Part shown: piece by piece, positions 26,346-35,055 of the stretch | How positions within the stretch are numbered: position 1 is the stretch's first letter | How the letters are laid out: each line of letters starts with the position of its first letter | Assembly (NCBI RefSeq): GCF_003201955.1 | Contig: NZ_QJJM01000005.1 | Coordinates: forward strand, 186,001-250,000 | Source: Blastomonas natatoria | GTDB taxonomy: Bacteria; Pseudomonadota; Alphaproteobacteria; Sphingomonadales; Sphingomonadaceae | DNA length: 64,000 bases | Reading direction: 5' to 3' | Program-made: the position numbers and the translations under genes | Notes under the pieces: generated by a model | The model's input: the letters and a program-made list of their open reading frames with translations, nothing else | Database searches by the model: none | What the model was told of the DNA's origin: nothing

Positions 26346-27950
26346 TCAGGCCTTCTTGGCAGCGGCCTTCTTCGCCGGAGCCTTCTTGGCGGGCTTTTCG
26401 GCAGCTTCAGCGGTTTCGGCCGGAGCCTCTTCCTTCTTCGCTGCTGCCTTCTTGGCCGGCGCCTTCTTGGCGGGCTTGGCTTCTTCCGCTGCCTCAACCG
26501 GAGCAGCCTCGGCTTCCGCGTCCTTCTTCACCGCGGCCTTTTTCGGCGCGGCCTTCTTGGCCTTGGGCTTTTCGTCATGGCCATGGTCGTGACCGCAATC
26601 GGGACCGTGGACATGGCCGTCCTCGTCCGCCTCGATCGCAGCTTCCAGCTCTTCACGGGTCACGGCGCGGTCGGTGATCGTCGCTTTGTCGAACAGGAAG
26701 TCGACGACCTTGTCCTCATAGAGCGGCGCGCGCAGCTGGGCGGCGGCCATCGGCGTCTGGCGGATATATTCCGCGAAGCGCTGACGGTCTTCCTGGCGAT
26801 ACTGCTGCGCGGCCTGCGCGATCAGCATGTTCATTTCCTGCTGCGACACTTCGACGCCATTGGCCTGGCCGATTTCCGACAGCAACAGGCCGAGGCGCAC
26901 GCGGCGCACGGCGATCGCGTGATATTCGTCGCGGTCCTTTTCCATCTCGGCGCGGGCGGCCTCGACATCGGCTTCCTGTGCGGCTTCCTGCTCGAGCTGC
27001 GCCCAGATCTGGTTGAACTCGGCTTCGACCATCGAGGGGGGAACCTCGAAGTCATGATTGGCAGCCAGCTGGTCGAGCAGGCGGCGCTTCATGTGCGTGC
27101 GGGTGAGGCCGTTCAGTTCCTGCTCCAGCTGGCCCTTGATCAGGCCGGTCAGCTGCTCGAGGCTTTCGAGGCCCAGCGACTTGGCGAAATCGTCGTCCAG
27201 CCTGGTTTCGCCGGGCTTCTTCACTTCGCCGACGACGATGTCGAACGTCGCGGCCTTGCCGGCGAGATCGGCAGCGCCGTAGTTTTCGGGGAAGGTCACA
27301 TTGATCACGGCTTCGTCATTGGCCTTCAGGCCGACAAGCTGATCCTCGAAACCGGGGATGAGCTGGCCCGAACCGATGACGACGGCCATGCCTTCGCCCT
27401 TGCCGCCTTCGAAGGGAACGCCATCGACCTTGCCTTCGAAGTCGATGACGACCTGATCGCCTTCCTTGGCCTTGTAGCTCTTGGGCGCGGTGTCATAGCT
27501 CTTCTGGCCGTCGGCGATGCGCTGCAGCGCTTCGGTCACGGCTTCCTCCGCAGGCTCGACCGTCAGGCGCTCGAGCGTGATCGAATCGATCGACGGCGTG
27601 GGAACCTGCGGCAGCACTTCGAGCGAGACCTTGACCTCGGCATCCTTGCCGGCGGCATAATCCTCGTTGAGGTCGACCGAAGGCTGGATGGCGGGGCGAA
27701 GGTTGTTGTCGCGGATCGCCTTGTCGACGCTTTCCTGGATGGTGGCGTTGAGCGCATCGGCATGAATCGATTCGCCGTGCATCTTGCGAATCAGGTTGGC
27801 GGGCACCTTGCCGGGGCGGAAACCGGGCATGCGCACCTGCGGCGCGATCTTCTTCACCTCCGCATCGACCCGGGCGTCCAGATCCTTGGCGGGGATGGTG
27901 ATGGTATAGGCCCGCTTCAGGCCCTCGTTCAGCGTCTCGACAATCTGCAT
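26346..27950 (-). CDS. tig: Trigger factor with extended His-rich and Ala/Lys-rich tail
   Basis: A 534-residue ribosome-associated chaperone. The ribosome-binding domain (about 1-115) has the signature GFRPGKVPANLI. The PPIase domain (about 160-240) has GDQVVIDFEGKVDG and PGFEDQLVGL. The helical C-terminal chaperone arms follow. From about 442 it carries an unusual tail: a His/Asp stretch (GHVHGPDCGHDHGHDE), then ~70 residues of Ala/Lys/Pro/Glu with the block KPAKKAPAKKAAAKK present twice. Typical trigger factor is ~430-450 residues, so the tail adds nearly 90. The start at 27950 follows from the conserved MQIVETL N-terminus. Confidence 0.95.
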   Translation of the reverse strand: MQIVETLNEGLKRAYTITIPAKDLDARVDAEVKKIAPQVRMPGFRPGKVPANLIRKMHGESIHADALNATIQESVDKAIRDNNLRPAIQPSVDLNEDYAAGKDAEVKVSLEVLPQVPTPSIDSITLERLTVEPAEEAVTEALQRIADGQKSYDTAPKSYKAKEGDQVVIDFEGKVDGVPFEGGKGEGMAVVIGSGQLIPGFEDQLVGLKANDEAVINVTFPENYGAADLAGKAATFDIVVGEVKKPGETRLDDDFAKSLGLESLEQLTGLIKGQLEQELNGLTRTHMKRRLLDQLAANHDFEVPPSMVEAEFNQIWAQLEQEAAQEADVEAARAEMEKDRDEYHAIAVRRVRLGLLLSEIGQANGVEVSQQEMNMLIAQAAQQYRQEDRQRFAEYIRQTPMAAAQLRAPLYEDKVVDFLFDKATITDRAVTREELEAAIEADEDGHVHGPDCGHDHGHDEKPKAKKAAPKKAAVKKDAEAEAAPVEAAEEAKPAKKAPAKKAAAKKEEAPAETAEAAEKPAKKAPAKKAAAKKA

Positions 27951-27975
27951 CGGCTTAAACTCTTGTCTTTCCATA

Positions 27976-28002
27976 ATAAGAAAGGGCAATCCCGCCCTTT
28001 CC
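27976..28002 (-). terminator. Terminator downstream of tRNA-Leu
   Basis: On the minus strand GAAAGGGC pairs with GCCCTTTC across a 6-nt loop and is followed by TTATTAT. It lies about 15 bases after the tRNA 3' end and before tig. Confidence 0.65.
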
Positions 28003-28017
28003 CGGCCATCCATGCGA

Positions 28018-28102
28018 TGGTGCGGGCGAAGGGACTTGAACCCCCACATCTTGCGATACCAGAACCTAAATCTGGCGCGTCTACCAGTTTCGCCACGCCC
28101 GC
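28018..28102 (-). tRNA. tRNA-Leu (anticodon UAG)
   Basis: The minus-strand sequence folds into a tRNA. The 7-bp acceptor stem GCGGGCG/CGCCCGC is followed by an encoded ACCA end. The D arm is GTAGACGCG, the anticodon stem CCAGA/TCTGG has loop TTTAGGT giving UAG, the variable arm is a short class II arm, and the T arm contains GGTTCAAGTCC. With CCA it is 85 nt long. It decodes CUA/CUN leucine codons. Confidence 0.96.
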
Positions 28103-28229
28103 GTCGCGGTAATCAAGCGTGCGCGTCTAAAGAAGGTTGCCGCAAAGGGCAAGGGGGCGCATCCAGCAGCCGTCCCGGCATGCAACCAGCCGTCCGGCAG
28201 GGCGTAAGGGGCTCGAAAGGAACGATAGC

Positions 28230-28412
28230 ATGGCCACCCGTCCCGACGATCCGGAAATCCCCGCCCCCGACCGCATCGAGCCGCAGAGCCCGCCCGAGCT
28301 GCCGGTGACCCCGACCCCGATGGAAGACCCGGTCCAGCAGCCTCCCGAAATAGATCCTGTCAGCCCTGATATCATCGAGCCCGATCGCGGGCCGGATGAA
28401 ATGCCAGTCTGA
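28230..28412 (+). CDS. Small proline-rich hypothetical protein (60 aa)
   Basis: A 60-residue acidic protein with Pro, Glu and Asp making up most of its residues (many PxxP-like repeats such as PEIPAPDR, PPELPVTP and PPEIDP). It is probably disordered. GAAAGGAACGATAGC before ATG gives a good ribosome-binding site, and codon use is in keeping with the chromosome. No signal peptide, cysteine or known domain is visible. It may be a real gene, but function cannot be assigned. Confidence 0.5.
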   Translation: MATRPDDPEIPAPDRIEPQSPPELPVTPTPMEDPVQQPPEIDPVSPDIIEPDRGPDEMPV

Positions 28413-28420
28413 TCTGATCC

Positions 28421-31351
28421 CTACCGGCCCGAGGGAGCTTCGGTTTCTTCGGGCAGGACTACGAACGACCAGGCCTTGTCCCCGCGCAGGTATTTGGCGG
28501 CGAGCGCCTGCATCCGTTCCGGCGTCGTCTCTGTGTAATCCGGCAGGATCGTCCGCACCGCTGCAATCTTGCGCGGGTCACGCGTGGCGCCCTGCAACTG
28601 GTTGAGCCAGAAATTGTTGCCAGTGCTGGCGCGCGAGACCAGCTGGCGCAGCGGCTCGGTAGCCCTGGCCAGTTCGTCGGCATCGACCGGCCTGGCGGCG
28701 AGGTCGGCGGCGATGCTGTTGGCGATCTCGAAGAACTTGGCCACATTTTCCGGCGCCAGCTGGCCGATGACCCCCACATAGCCGCTCTTGTCGAACGCGA
28801 TCGGCCAGTTGTTCAGGACCTGCGGCGCATAGCTGGCCCCTGCCTGCGCGCGGAGCTGATCGAACAGGCGGCTGTTGAAGATGGCGGTCAGGATCTCGAG
28901 CTGACGGCTTTCCTGCACGTTTTCCAGCCCGCCACCGGTCGGCCAGCCGATAAAGGCGGCTGCCTGGTCGGGCGCGCCTTCATGCCGGACCACCAGCGGC
29001 GTGCTGTTGGGTGCGGGGAAGCTGACCGTGTCAGGGCCCGCAACCACCGGCGCCGGCTGGCGCGGCGGCAGGGCACCAAAGGTCCTTTGCAGCGCGGCAA
29101 TCGCTTCGGCCTTGTCGAAATCGCCGAACAGCAGCACCTCGACCGGCCCCTGTTGCAGCAGCGGTTCCCAGGTCGCGCGGAATGCTTCGGGCGTCAGTTG
29201 TGCGGCTTCGTCCGGCCCCGGGACCTTCCAGCGCGGATCGCGGTTGCGGGTCAGGTAATTGAGATCGCGCTCGAGTACCGTTTGCGGGGACATGCCGAAG
29301 CTGCGATAGGCCAGTTCCGTCCCGGCCCTGGCGCGGCGCACCGGGTTCGCATCCCAGCGCGGCGCGGCCAGCTTGGTCGCGAACAGCTTGAGCTGATCCT
29401 CCAGATCGGAGCGGCGGGTATCGGCGGAAAAGGCGAAGGCGTCATTTTCCACTTCGAAGCCGAAGCCGATCCGGCGCCCGTTTGTCAGCCTGTCGAGCCC
29501 CTCCTGACCGATCTCGCCGATTCCGCTCGCCACCAGCGCCGACTGTCCGGACCAGACCAGCGAGGGCTTGTCTGCAGGAAAGGCCTGATAGCCGTTGCCG
29601 AAGCGGACCTTGACCATGATCTTCGATACTTCGGCGTCGTTGGGGTAGAGAATGGCCTTCACCCCGTTGGAAAGCTCGATCATCTCGATGCCGAGCAACC
29701 TGAGATCGGTGGTTGCGGTGACGGTGCCGGGCGCACCCAGCTTGGGCAGGTCATCGAAGGTGACATTGGCAGCGGCAAGGCGCGCGCTGGCATCTGCACT
29801 GACATCGCGGGTGAGCGCGGCGGCGAGGAGCTGCTCACCATTTTCCACCGGCTTGGGTGCCACCAGAATCGCGCGGGTGGTGACGCCCGTGAACTGACGC
29901 CTCGTCGATTCGAGCAGCCTTTCGGGCGTATACTGGTCCTTCATCGCGCGGAACACGTCGAGCGCGGTCTGCGGTGAGGCCACCGCCTCTCGAATATCGA
30001 CCGCACCGACAATGTCATCGGCCTGTTTCGCCCCCGCCTCGGTCTCCGCGCTTTCGACGCGGACGGCCAGCGCGGCATCGAATTCCGCCATCTCACGCGC
30101 GATTTCCTCAGGGGTGGGCGGGGTGGTGGTGGCATCGGCGAGCACGCCGCGTACGTCGGCCAGCGCCGCCTGCCAGTCGTCGCCAATCGGCACGATCGAG
30201 ATGAAGGTGCCATCGACCGAGCGGCTGACATCCTCCTGGTTGACCTGCGCCTGCAGGAAGCTGCCACCTCCGCGCGCGCGCCCCTCCAGCCTGCGGTTGA
30301 TCAGCTGGGTTGCGACCAGATCGATCAGCAGCTGCTGGTTGTATTCGATCGTGTCGTTGACCGGTTTCCAGGGCCGCAGGATCGCCATGCTGACAAGATA
30401 GGGAAAGCCGGGCTCGACGATCGTCCGCGCGATGGGCTGGGTGGCATCGGGCTCGCCGAAGCCGGGATAGGGGGCCTGTTTGCCGCTCACCTTCCAGTCG
30501 CCATAATAGGTCCGGATCAGCTGTTCGAGCGTCGCCGGGTCGACATCGCCCGCAATCGAGATCACGGTATTTTCCGGACGGTACCAGCGCTGATGAAAGG
30601 CGCGCACGGCTTGCGAGGTTGCCGCATTCAGCGTCTCTGGCTTGCCGATGGGGGACCGCTCGGCCAGCTTCTGCCCGGCGAAGAACAGGTTGCGGGTCGC
30701 ATCGCCGACGCGCACCTGCGCGCCCGATCGTTCGCGCAATTCGGCCATCACCACCGGCACCTCGGCCTTGACCGCATCGGCGGTCAGCCCGGGCTCGCGG
30801 ATCATGCCCGAAAGGATCTTCATGCTCTCGTCGAGCCCTGCCGGGGTCGCGGCAGGCAGGTCGAGCTTGTAGACCGTATGGGTTGGTGTGGTCTCGGCAT
30901 TGCTGTCGCTGCCGAAGCTCGCGCCCAGCCGCTGCCAGATGCGGATCGCCTCGCCATCTGGCACATATTTCGATCCCCGGAAGGTCAGATGCTCGAGCAG
31001 GTGGGCATAGCCCTGCTCCGCATCGGTCTCCATCATCGAACCGGCATCGATGCGCACGCGGATCGACACCTGGCCGGGCGGCACGCCGTTGCGCCGCACC
31101 GCATAGCGCACGCCATTGCTCAGCTCGCCAAAGGTCCAGCCCTTGTCGACCGGCACGTTGCTTCCCCGGTACAGCCAGGGGGTCTTTTCGCCCGGCTCGA
31201 GATTGGGGGGGCGCAGCGGCTTGCCGTTGGCGTCCTTGCCGCTGGCCACCGGCTCGCCGGGAAGATTGGCGAGCAGCGGCGGAGAGAGTATCAGCGAAAA
31301 TGCCGCCAGAGCAGCGGCCACGGGCGCACAGCGCATCAGGGGAAAGGTCAT
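28421..31351 (-). CDS. Periplasmic M16-family zinc metallopeptidase (insulinase-like)
   Basis: A 976-residue protein with a signal peptide (about 1-29) and two tandem M16 halves. The inverted zinc motif HLLEH is at 117-121 (EQGYAHLLEHLTFRGS), with the downstream glutamate expected about 75 residues later. The second half lacks a zinc motif, as is normal for this family. Such pitrilysin-like enzymes degrade peptides in the periplasm or at the outer membrane. The start at 31351 is the ATG giving the best signal peptide; a longer in-frame start exists at 31375. It is divergent from the nfu gene. Confidence 0.88.
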   Translation of the reverse strand: MTFPLMRCAPVAAALAAFSLILSPPLLANLPGEPVASGKDANGKPLRPPNLEPGEKTPWLYRGSNVPVDKGWTFGELSNGVRYAVRRNGVPPGQVSIRVRIDAGSMMETDAEQGYAHLLEHLTFRGSKYVPDGEAIRIWQRLGASFGSDSNAETTPTHTVYKLDLPAATPAGLDESMKILSGMIREPGLTADAVKAEVPVVMAELRERSGAQVRVGDATRNLFFAGQKLAERSPIGKPETLNAATSQAVRAFHQRWYRPENTVISIAGDVDPATLEQLIRTYYGDWKVSGKQAPYPGFGEPDATQPIARTIVEPGFPYLVSMAILRPWKPVNDTIEYNQQLLIDLVATQLINRRLEGRARGGGSFLQAQVNQEDVSRSVDGTFISIVPIGDDWQAALADVRGVLADATTTPPTPEEIAREMAEFDAALAVRVESAETEAGAKQADDIVGAVDIREAVASPQTALDVFRAMKDQYTPERLLESTRRQFTGVTTRAILVAPKPVENGEQLLAAALTRDVSADASARLAAANVTFDDLPKLGAPGTVTATTDLRLLGIEMIELSNGVKAILYPNDAEVSKIMVKVRFGNGYQAFPADKPSLVWSGQSALVASGIGEIGQEGLDRLTNGRRIGFGFEVENDAFAFSADTRRSDLEDQLKLFATKLAAPRWDANPVRRARAGTELAYRSFGMSPQTVLERDLNYLTRNRDPRWKVPGPDEAAQLTPEAFRATWEPLLQQGPVEVLLFGDFDKAEAIAALQRTFGALPPRQPAPVVAGPDTVSFPAPNSTPLVVRHEGAPDQAAAFIGWPTGGGLENVQESRQLEILTAIFNSRLFDQLRAQAGASYAPQVLNNWPIAFDKSGYVGVIGQLAPENVAKFFEIANSIAADLAARPVDADELARATEPLRQLVSRASTGNNFWLNQLQGATRDPRKIAAVRTILPDYTETTPERMQALAAKYLRGDKAWSFVVLPEETEAPSGR

Positions 31352-31472
31352 GCGCGAATCTATAGGCAGCCGCATGATGAAGGGCCAGTGAATATGCGGA
31401 CCTGATCGCGGGCCGACCGCCATAGACAAAAACGGCCTTGCGCCGGGCCAAGGCCTGCACCAGATACGGCCC

Positions 31473-32048
31473 ATGCTGATAGAGACCGAAACCACGCCAA
31501 ACCCCGCCACGCTCAAGTTCCTGCCCGGTCGTACGGTCATGGAAATGGGCACGCGCGACTTTGCCTCGCCCGAAGAGGCCGAAGCCTCGCCGCTGGCCGA
31601 GGCGATCTTCAGCCTGGGCGATGTGACAGGCGTGTTCTTCGGGCACAATTTCATCTCGGTGACTTCGGGGCCCGGCGCCGACTGGTCGGTGCTGAAGGCT
31701 GATGTGCTCTCGGTCCTGCTCGACCATTTCTCGGCAGACATGCCGCTGTTCCGAGCCGCGACCGCAGCCGGCATCGCCGTTCCGCCCGAAGACGCCGATT
31801 GGCCCAGCAATCCGGAAGACGCCGATATCGTCGCGCAGATCAAGGAACTGATCGAGACGCGGGTGCGCCCTGCAGTGGCCAATGATGGCGGCGACATCGT
31901 CTATCGCGGTTTCGACAAGGGCGTGGTCTATCTGCAGATGCAGGGCGCGTGCTCGGGCTGCCCCTCGTCGAGCGCGACACTCAAGCACGGCATCGAATCG
32001 TTGCTCAAGCATTATGTGCCCGAAGTTACCGAAGTCCGTGCCGCCTGA
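31473..32048 (+). CDS. NifU/Nfu-type Fe-S cluster scaffold or carrier protein
   Basis: A 191-residue protein. The Nfu N-terminal domain ([16 protein letters not shown], then [10 protein letters not shown]) is joined to a NifU-like C-terminal domain ([44 protein letters not shown], in parts). Its CSGC (CxxC) motif binds a [4Fe-4S] cluster in a homodimer. Proteins of this build resemble mitochondrial NFU1 and deliver clusters to lipoate synthase, aconitase and similar enzymes; acnA is encoded later in the window. It is divergent from the M16 peptidase. The next gene begins 35 bases downstream. Confidence 0.92.
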   Translation: MLIETETTPNPATLKFLPGRTVMEMGTRDFASPEEAEASPLAEAIFSLGDVTGVFFGHNFISVTSGPGADWSVLKADVLSVLLDHFSADMPLFRAATAAGIAVPPEDADWPSNPEDADIVAQIKELIETRVRPAVANDGGDIVYRGFDKGVVYLQMQGACSGCPSSSATLKHGIESLLKHYVPEVTEVRAA

Positions 32049-32082
32049 CGGCTCCTCCTCCCCCGACCCAGAAAGCTCCCCC

Positions 32083-32682
32083 ATGTCCGCACCGCTCGAC
32101 GATGCCGCGCTCGATCAGCTGTTCCGCACCGCACGCACCTATAATGGCTATACCGATCAGCCGGTCAGCACCGAGCAGTTGCATGCGATCTGGGACCTGA
32201 TGAAGATGGGGCCGACGTCGGCCAACATGCTGCCTTCGCGAATGGTATGGTGCGTGTCCGACGAGGCCAAGCAGAAGCTCGCCGCCTGCTGCATGGAGGC
32301 GAATGCCAAGAAGATCCTGGCCGCACCGGTCAGCGTCGTGATCGGCATGGACCTGGAATTTCACGAGCTGCTGCCCGAGCTCTTCCCCCACACCGATGCG
32401 CGCAGCTGGTTCACCGGCGACGACAAGGCCGAGTTCCGCCGCATCTCGGCACTGCGCAACTCCTCGCTCCAGGGCGCCTATTTCATCCTCGCTGCGCGCG
32501 CGCTCGGTCTCGATACCGGCCCGATGTCGGGCTTCGACAATGCCGCCGTCGACAAGGCCTTCTTTGCCGATCAGCCGAACGTGAAGTCCAACTTCATCTC
32601 GACGCTGGGCCATGGCGATCCGTCGACCATTTTCGGTCGCAGCCCGCGTCCCGGTTTTGACCGGTTCAATACAATCCGCTAG
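32083..32682 (+). CDS. rutE: RutE/HadB-like nitroreductase-fold reductase
   Basis: A 199-residue flavin reductase of the nitroreductase superfamily. The RutE-type pattern is [38 protein letters not shown] (in parts), [28 protein letters not shown] and the end [11 protein letters not shown]. RutE reduces malonic semialdehyde in uracil breakdown; HadB/RutE homologues without the rut operon act on other substrates. No other rut gene is present, so the pathway role is uncertain. The ATG at 32083 is the start of the domain. Confidence 0.8.
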   Translation: MSAPLDDAALDQLFRTARTYNGYTDQPVSTEQLHAIWDLMKMGPTSANMLPSRMVWCVSDEAKQKLAACCMEANAKKILAAPVSVVIGMDLEFHELLPELFPHTDARSWFTGDDKAEFRRISALRNSSLQGAYFILAARALGLDTGPMSGFDNAAVDKAFFADQPNVKSNFISTLGHGDPSTIFGRSPRPGFDRFNTIR

Positions 32683-32693
32683 CGGCTTCGGGT

Positions 32694-33338
32694 ATGCCGC
32701 CCGAACCCCATAAGCTGCTGGTCATCGACACGGCAACCGAAGCCTGTTCCGTTGCCCTTTTTGCCGGTGACGAACTGCTGGCCAGCGAACATGCGGTCAT
32801 GGGGCGCGGTCATGCCGAACGCCTTGTGCCGATGATTGCCACCCTGCCGCAACGCGGCCGCGCCGACGCGATCCTGGTCAATTGCGGGCCGGGCAGCTTC
32901 ACCGGCGTGCGTGTCGGCCTTGCGGCGGCGCGCGCTCTGGCGCTCGCCTGGAATGTCCCGGTGAGCGGCTATGCCACGCACAGCCTGGTGGCCGCCACTG
33001 CGCTGGCCTCCCATCCGGATGCCGACGCTGTCGATGTGGTGATGACGGGCGGTCACGGCGAATATTTCGTCCAGAGCTTCGGACGGGAGGGCGCGGCGCT
33101 CGGCCCGCTTGCCTCGCTGCTGCCCGATGCGGCACATGCAGTGTGCGGGCACGAGCTCGTGGCCGGAAGCATGGCCGAGACGCTTGTCGCAGCGCGCGGC
33201 TTCGGAACTGCGGTGGCGCTGCTGCCCGATGCGCGCCAGGCCCTGTTGCTGACCGAGGCGGCCCGGAGCCTTCCCGCCGATCCGATCTATGGCCGGGGTG
33301 CCGATGCCAAGCCCATGGCCATGCAAGCGCCACGGTGA
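32694..33338 (+). CDS. tsaB: tRNA threonylcarbamoyladenosine biosynthesis protein TsaB
   Basis: A 214-residue ASKHA-fold protein. It has the typical start LLVIDTATEACSVALF, the GRGHAERLVPMI helix and the core signature VNCGPGSFTGVRVGLAAARALA (in parts). It is shorter than TsaD and lacks that protein's metal site, as expected for TsaB. It pairs with TsaD in t6A37 synthesis on ANN-decoding tRNAs. The next gene, rimI, overlaps or abuts its stop, an arrangement conserved in many proteobacteria. Confidence 0.94.
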   Translation: MPPEPHKLLVIDTATEACSVALFAGDELLASEHAVMGRGHAERLVPMIATLPQRGRADAILVNCGPGSFTGVRVGLAAARALALAWNVPVSGYATHSLVAATALASHPDADAVDVVMTGGHGEYFVQSFGREGAALGPLASLLPDAAHAVCGHELVAGSMAETLVAARGFGTAVALLPDARQALLLTEAARSLPADPIYGRGADAKPMAMQAPR

Positions 33339-33343
33339 TCGAG

Positions 33344-33865
33344 ATGGAGTCCCCGCCGCCCCGAACGTCGAGTGCGCCAGCCTTCCAGCTGATCGACGGA
33401 CTTGCGGCGGAAGACGCGCTTGGTCCGATCATGCAGGTCATGCAGCAGGCCTTTGACCCGCGATACGGCGAGGCCTGGAACCACAGCCAGACCCGATCGA
33501 TGCTGGCGCTGCCGCTGACCCACGTACTGCTTCTGGAAACGATTGCTAGCGAGTTGGAGGAAAGCGGCGAACCGGTGGGCTTTGCCATGACGCGCCGTGT
33601 CGCCGACGAGGAAGAATTGCTGCTGATCGCGGTCGCCCCAAAATGGCGTCAATTTGGCGCGGCAACGATCTTGCTGGGTCAGGTTCTAGAGAATGCGCGA
33701 GAAGCCGGCGTGTCGCAGCTTCATCTTGAAATGCGGTCCAATAATCCCGCGATTCGTCTTTATTCAAAATTTGGCTTCCAGCCTATCGGTTTACGTAAAG
33801 ATTACTACATAGGGACAGATAGTTGCCGATATGATGCCTTGACCATGGCTATGGCACTGGGTTAA
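33344..33865 (+). CDS. rimI: Ribosomal-protein-alanine N-acetyltransferase-like GNAT protein
   Basis: A 173-residue GNAT acetyltransferase. The family core has ELLLIAVAPKWRQFGAATILLGQVLENA (acetyl-CoA loop, a variant of the Q/RxxGxG/A motif), LHLEMRSNNPAIRLYSKFGFQPIGLRKDYY (in parts) and the Tyr general acid of the YSKFGF segment. An alternative GTG at 33335 gives a 4-base overlap with tsaB; I prefer ATG 33344. RimI acetylates the N-terminus of ribosomal protein S18. The end of the gene is notably AT-richer than the rest of the window. Confidence 0.85.
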   Translation: MESPPPRTSSAPAFQLIDGLAAEDALGPIMQVMQQAFDPRYGEAWNHSQTRSMLALPLTHVLLLETIASELEESGEPVGFAMTRRVADEEELLLIAVAPKWRQFGAATILLGQVLENAREAGVSQLHLEMRSNNPAIRLYSKFGFQPIGLRKDYYIGTDSCRYDALTMAMALG

Positions 33866-34029
33866 ATACAGTAATCGAATAGCTCCCAAAATGTTAGTAT
33901 ATGCTACCCGTTTTTTCCGAGGTGCTTAAGAGCGTTGACGTGGGTCAATCGGTCTTGCATATCGCCTCTGCCAGACCAATTGGCGGAATTAGCGGTCGCA
34001 ATTCACAAAAAGAAACAGGATGATGGACC
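33866..34029. other. AT-rich gap upstream of mucR
   Basis: 164 bases with clearly lower GC than the surrounding genes, containing TATATGCTACC-type stretches around 33898-33908 and several TA steps. MucR-type proteins bind AT-rich sequence with TpA steps and regulate themselves, so this may be an autoregulatory region. No gene is evident here. Confidence 0.4.
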
Positions 34030-34458
34030 ATGGCAGATACAGAAATCGACATGCATGAAACGCTGATTACGCTTACAGCCGATATTGTTGCGGCTCATGT
34101 CAGCAACAACAGCGTGGCCGTTTCGGATATTCCCGGACTTATCGAGAACGTACATCGCGCGCTGAACGGTCTTACCCCCGGCGAGACAGCAGAAGAGCCC
34201 GAGCTTCCCGAACCGGCAGTATCGATCCGCGCATCGGTGAAGCCCGATTATATCGTCTGCCTGGAAGACGGAAAGAAGCTCAAGATGCTCAAGCGGCATC
34301 TGATGACGCATTACAACATGACGCCCGAAGAATATCGCACGCGCTGGAGCCTGCCGGCGGATTACCCGATGGTTGCGCCCAATTATGCCGCCACGCGTCG
34401 CGAACTCGCCAAGAAGATCGGCCTGGGCCGCAAGCCGGGCAAGCGCACGGCGAAATAA
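34030..34458 (+). CDS. mucR: MucR/Ros-family zinc-finger transcriptional regulator
   Basis: A 142-residue MucR-type regulator. The N-terminal part mediates oligomerisation, and the zinc-finger and basic region are intact in layout (CLEDGKKLKMLKRHLMTHYNMTPEEYRTRW in parts, then LPADYPMVAPNYAATRRELAKKIGLG). The zinc ligand motif reads C-L-E-D instead of C-L-E-C, so Asp replaces the second Cys of classical Ros, as in some Mesorhizobium homologues. MucR proteins are H-NS-like repressors of exopolysaccharide, motility and virulence genes. It is monocistronic. Confidence 0.92.
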   Translation: MADTEIDMHETLITLTADIVAAHVSNNSVAVSDIPGLIENVHRALNGLTPGETAEEPELPEPAVSIRASVKPDYIVCLEDGKKLKMLKRHLMTHYNMTPEEYRTRWSLPADYPMVAPNYAATRRELAKKIGLGRKPGKRTAK

Positions 34459-34624
34459 CCTGGCCGCAACCGGCCGTGCTTGCGTCACGGGCGGTTGCAA
34501 TTGCGGCGTTGCGCGATAAGTTGAGCGACAGGCGCAGGAACTGGGTTTCCGGCGCCGGTCCGTCTTCGCATGACGTCGTGCGACGAGCCGGACTAGAACC
34601 AGCAAAGGCATTCAAAGGGGCAGC

Positions 34625-35047
34625 ATGCGCCAGAAAATCGACCTGGAGGCGCTGTGCGCCGATCGCGGCCTCAGGATCACCGATCAGCGGCGTGTGATCG
34701 CGCGCGTGCTGTCCGAAGCCGATGACCATCCCGATGTCGAACGGTTGCACGAGCGCGCCTCGGCCATCGACCCGCGCATCTCGATCGCCACGGTGTATCG
34801 GACGGTGCGTCTGTTCGAAGAGGCCGGCATTCTCGATCGGCACGATTTCGGCGATGGCCGGGCGCGGTATGAAGCCGCCCCGGAAGCGCATCACGATCAT
34901 CTGATTGATGTCGAGACCGGCAAGGTGCTCGAATTCGTCGATCCGGAACTCGAAGCGCTGCAGAAGCTGATCGCCGAGCGCCTCGGCTATCGGCTGGTCG
35001 ATCATCGCATGGAATTGTACGGCGTCGCGCTCGACCGCAAGGATTGA
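34625..35047 (+). CDS. fur: Ferric uptake regulator family protein
   Basis: A 140-residue Fur-family repressor. The winged helix has LRITDQRRVIARVL, DHPDVERLHERASAIDPRISIATVYRTVRLFEEAGIL in parts. The regulatory metal site is the HHDHLID loop with its downstream histidine and glutamate (ELEALQKLIAERLGYRLVDHRMELYGV, in parts). The last segment VDHRMELYGV is the alphaproteobacterial Fur/Mur form; CxxC structural zinc motifs are absent. AAAGGGG lies upstream. It should control feoAB in this window. plsC overlaps or follows immediately (ATG 9 bases after the stop). Confidence 0.92.
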   Translation: MRQKIDLEALCADRGLRITDQRRVIARVLSEADDHPDVERLHERASAIDPRISIATVYRTVRLFEEAGILDRHDFGDGRARYEAAPEAHHDHLIDVETGKVLEFVDPELEALQKLIAERLGYRLVDHRMELYGVALDRKD

Positions 35048-35055
35048 GCCCGCGC

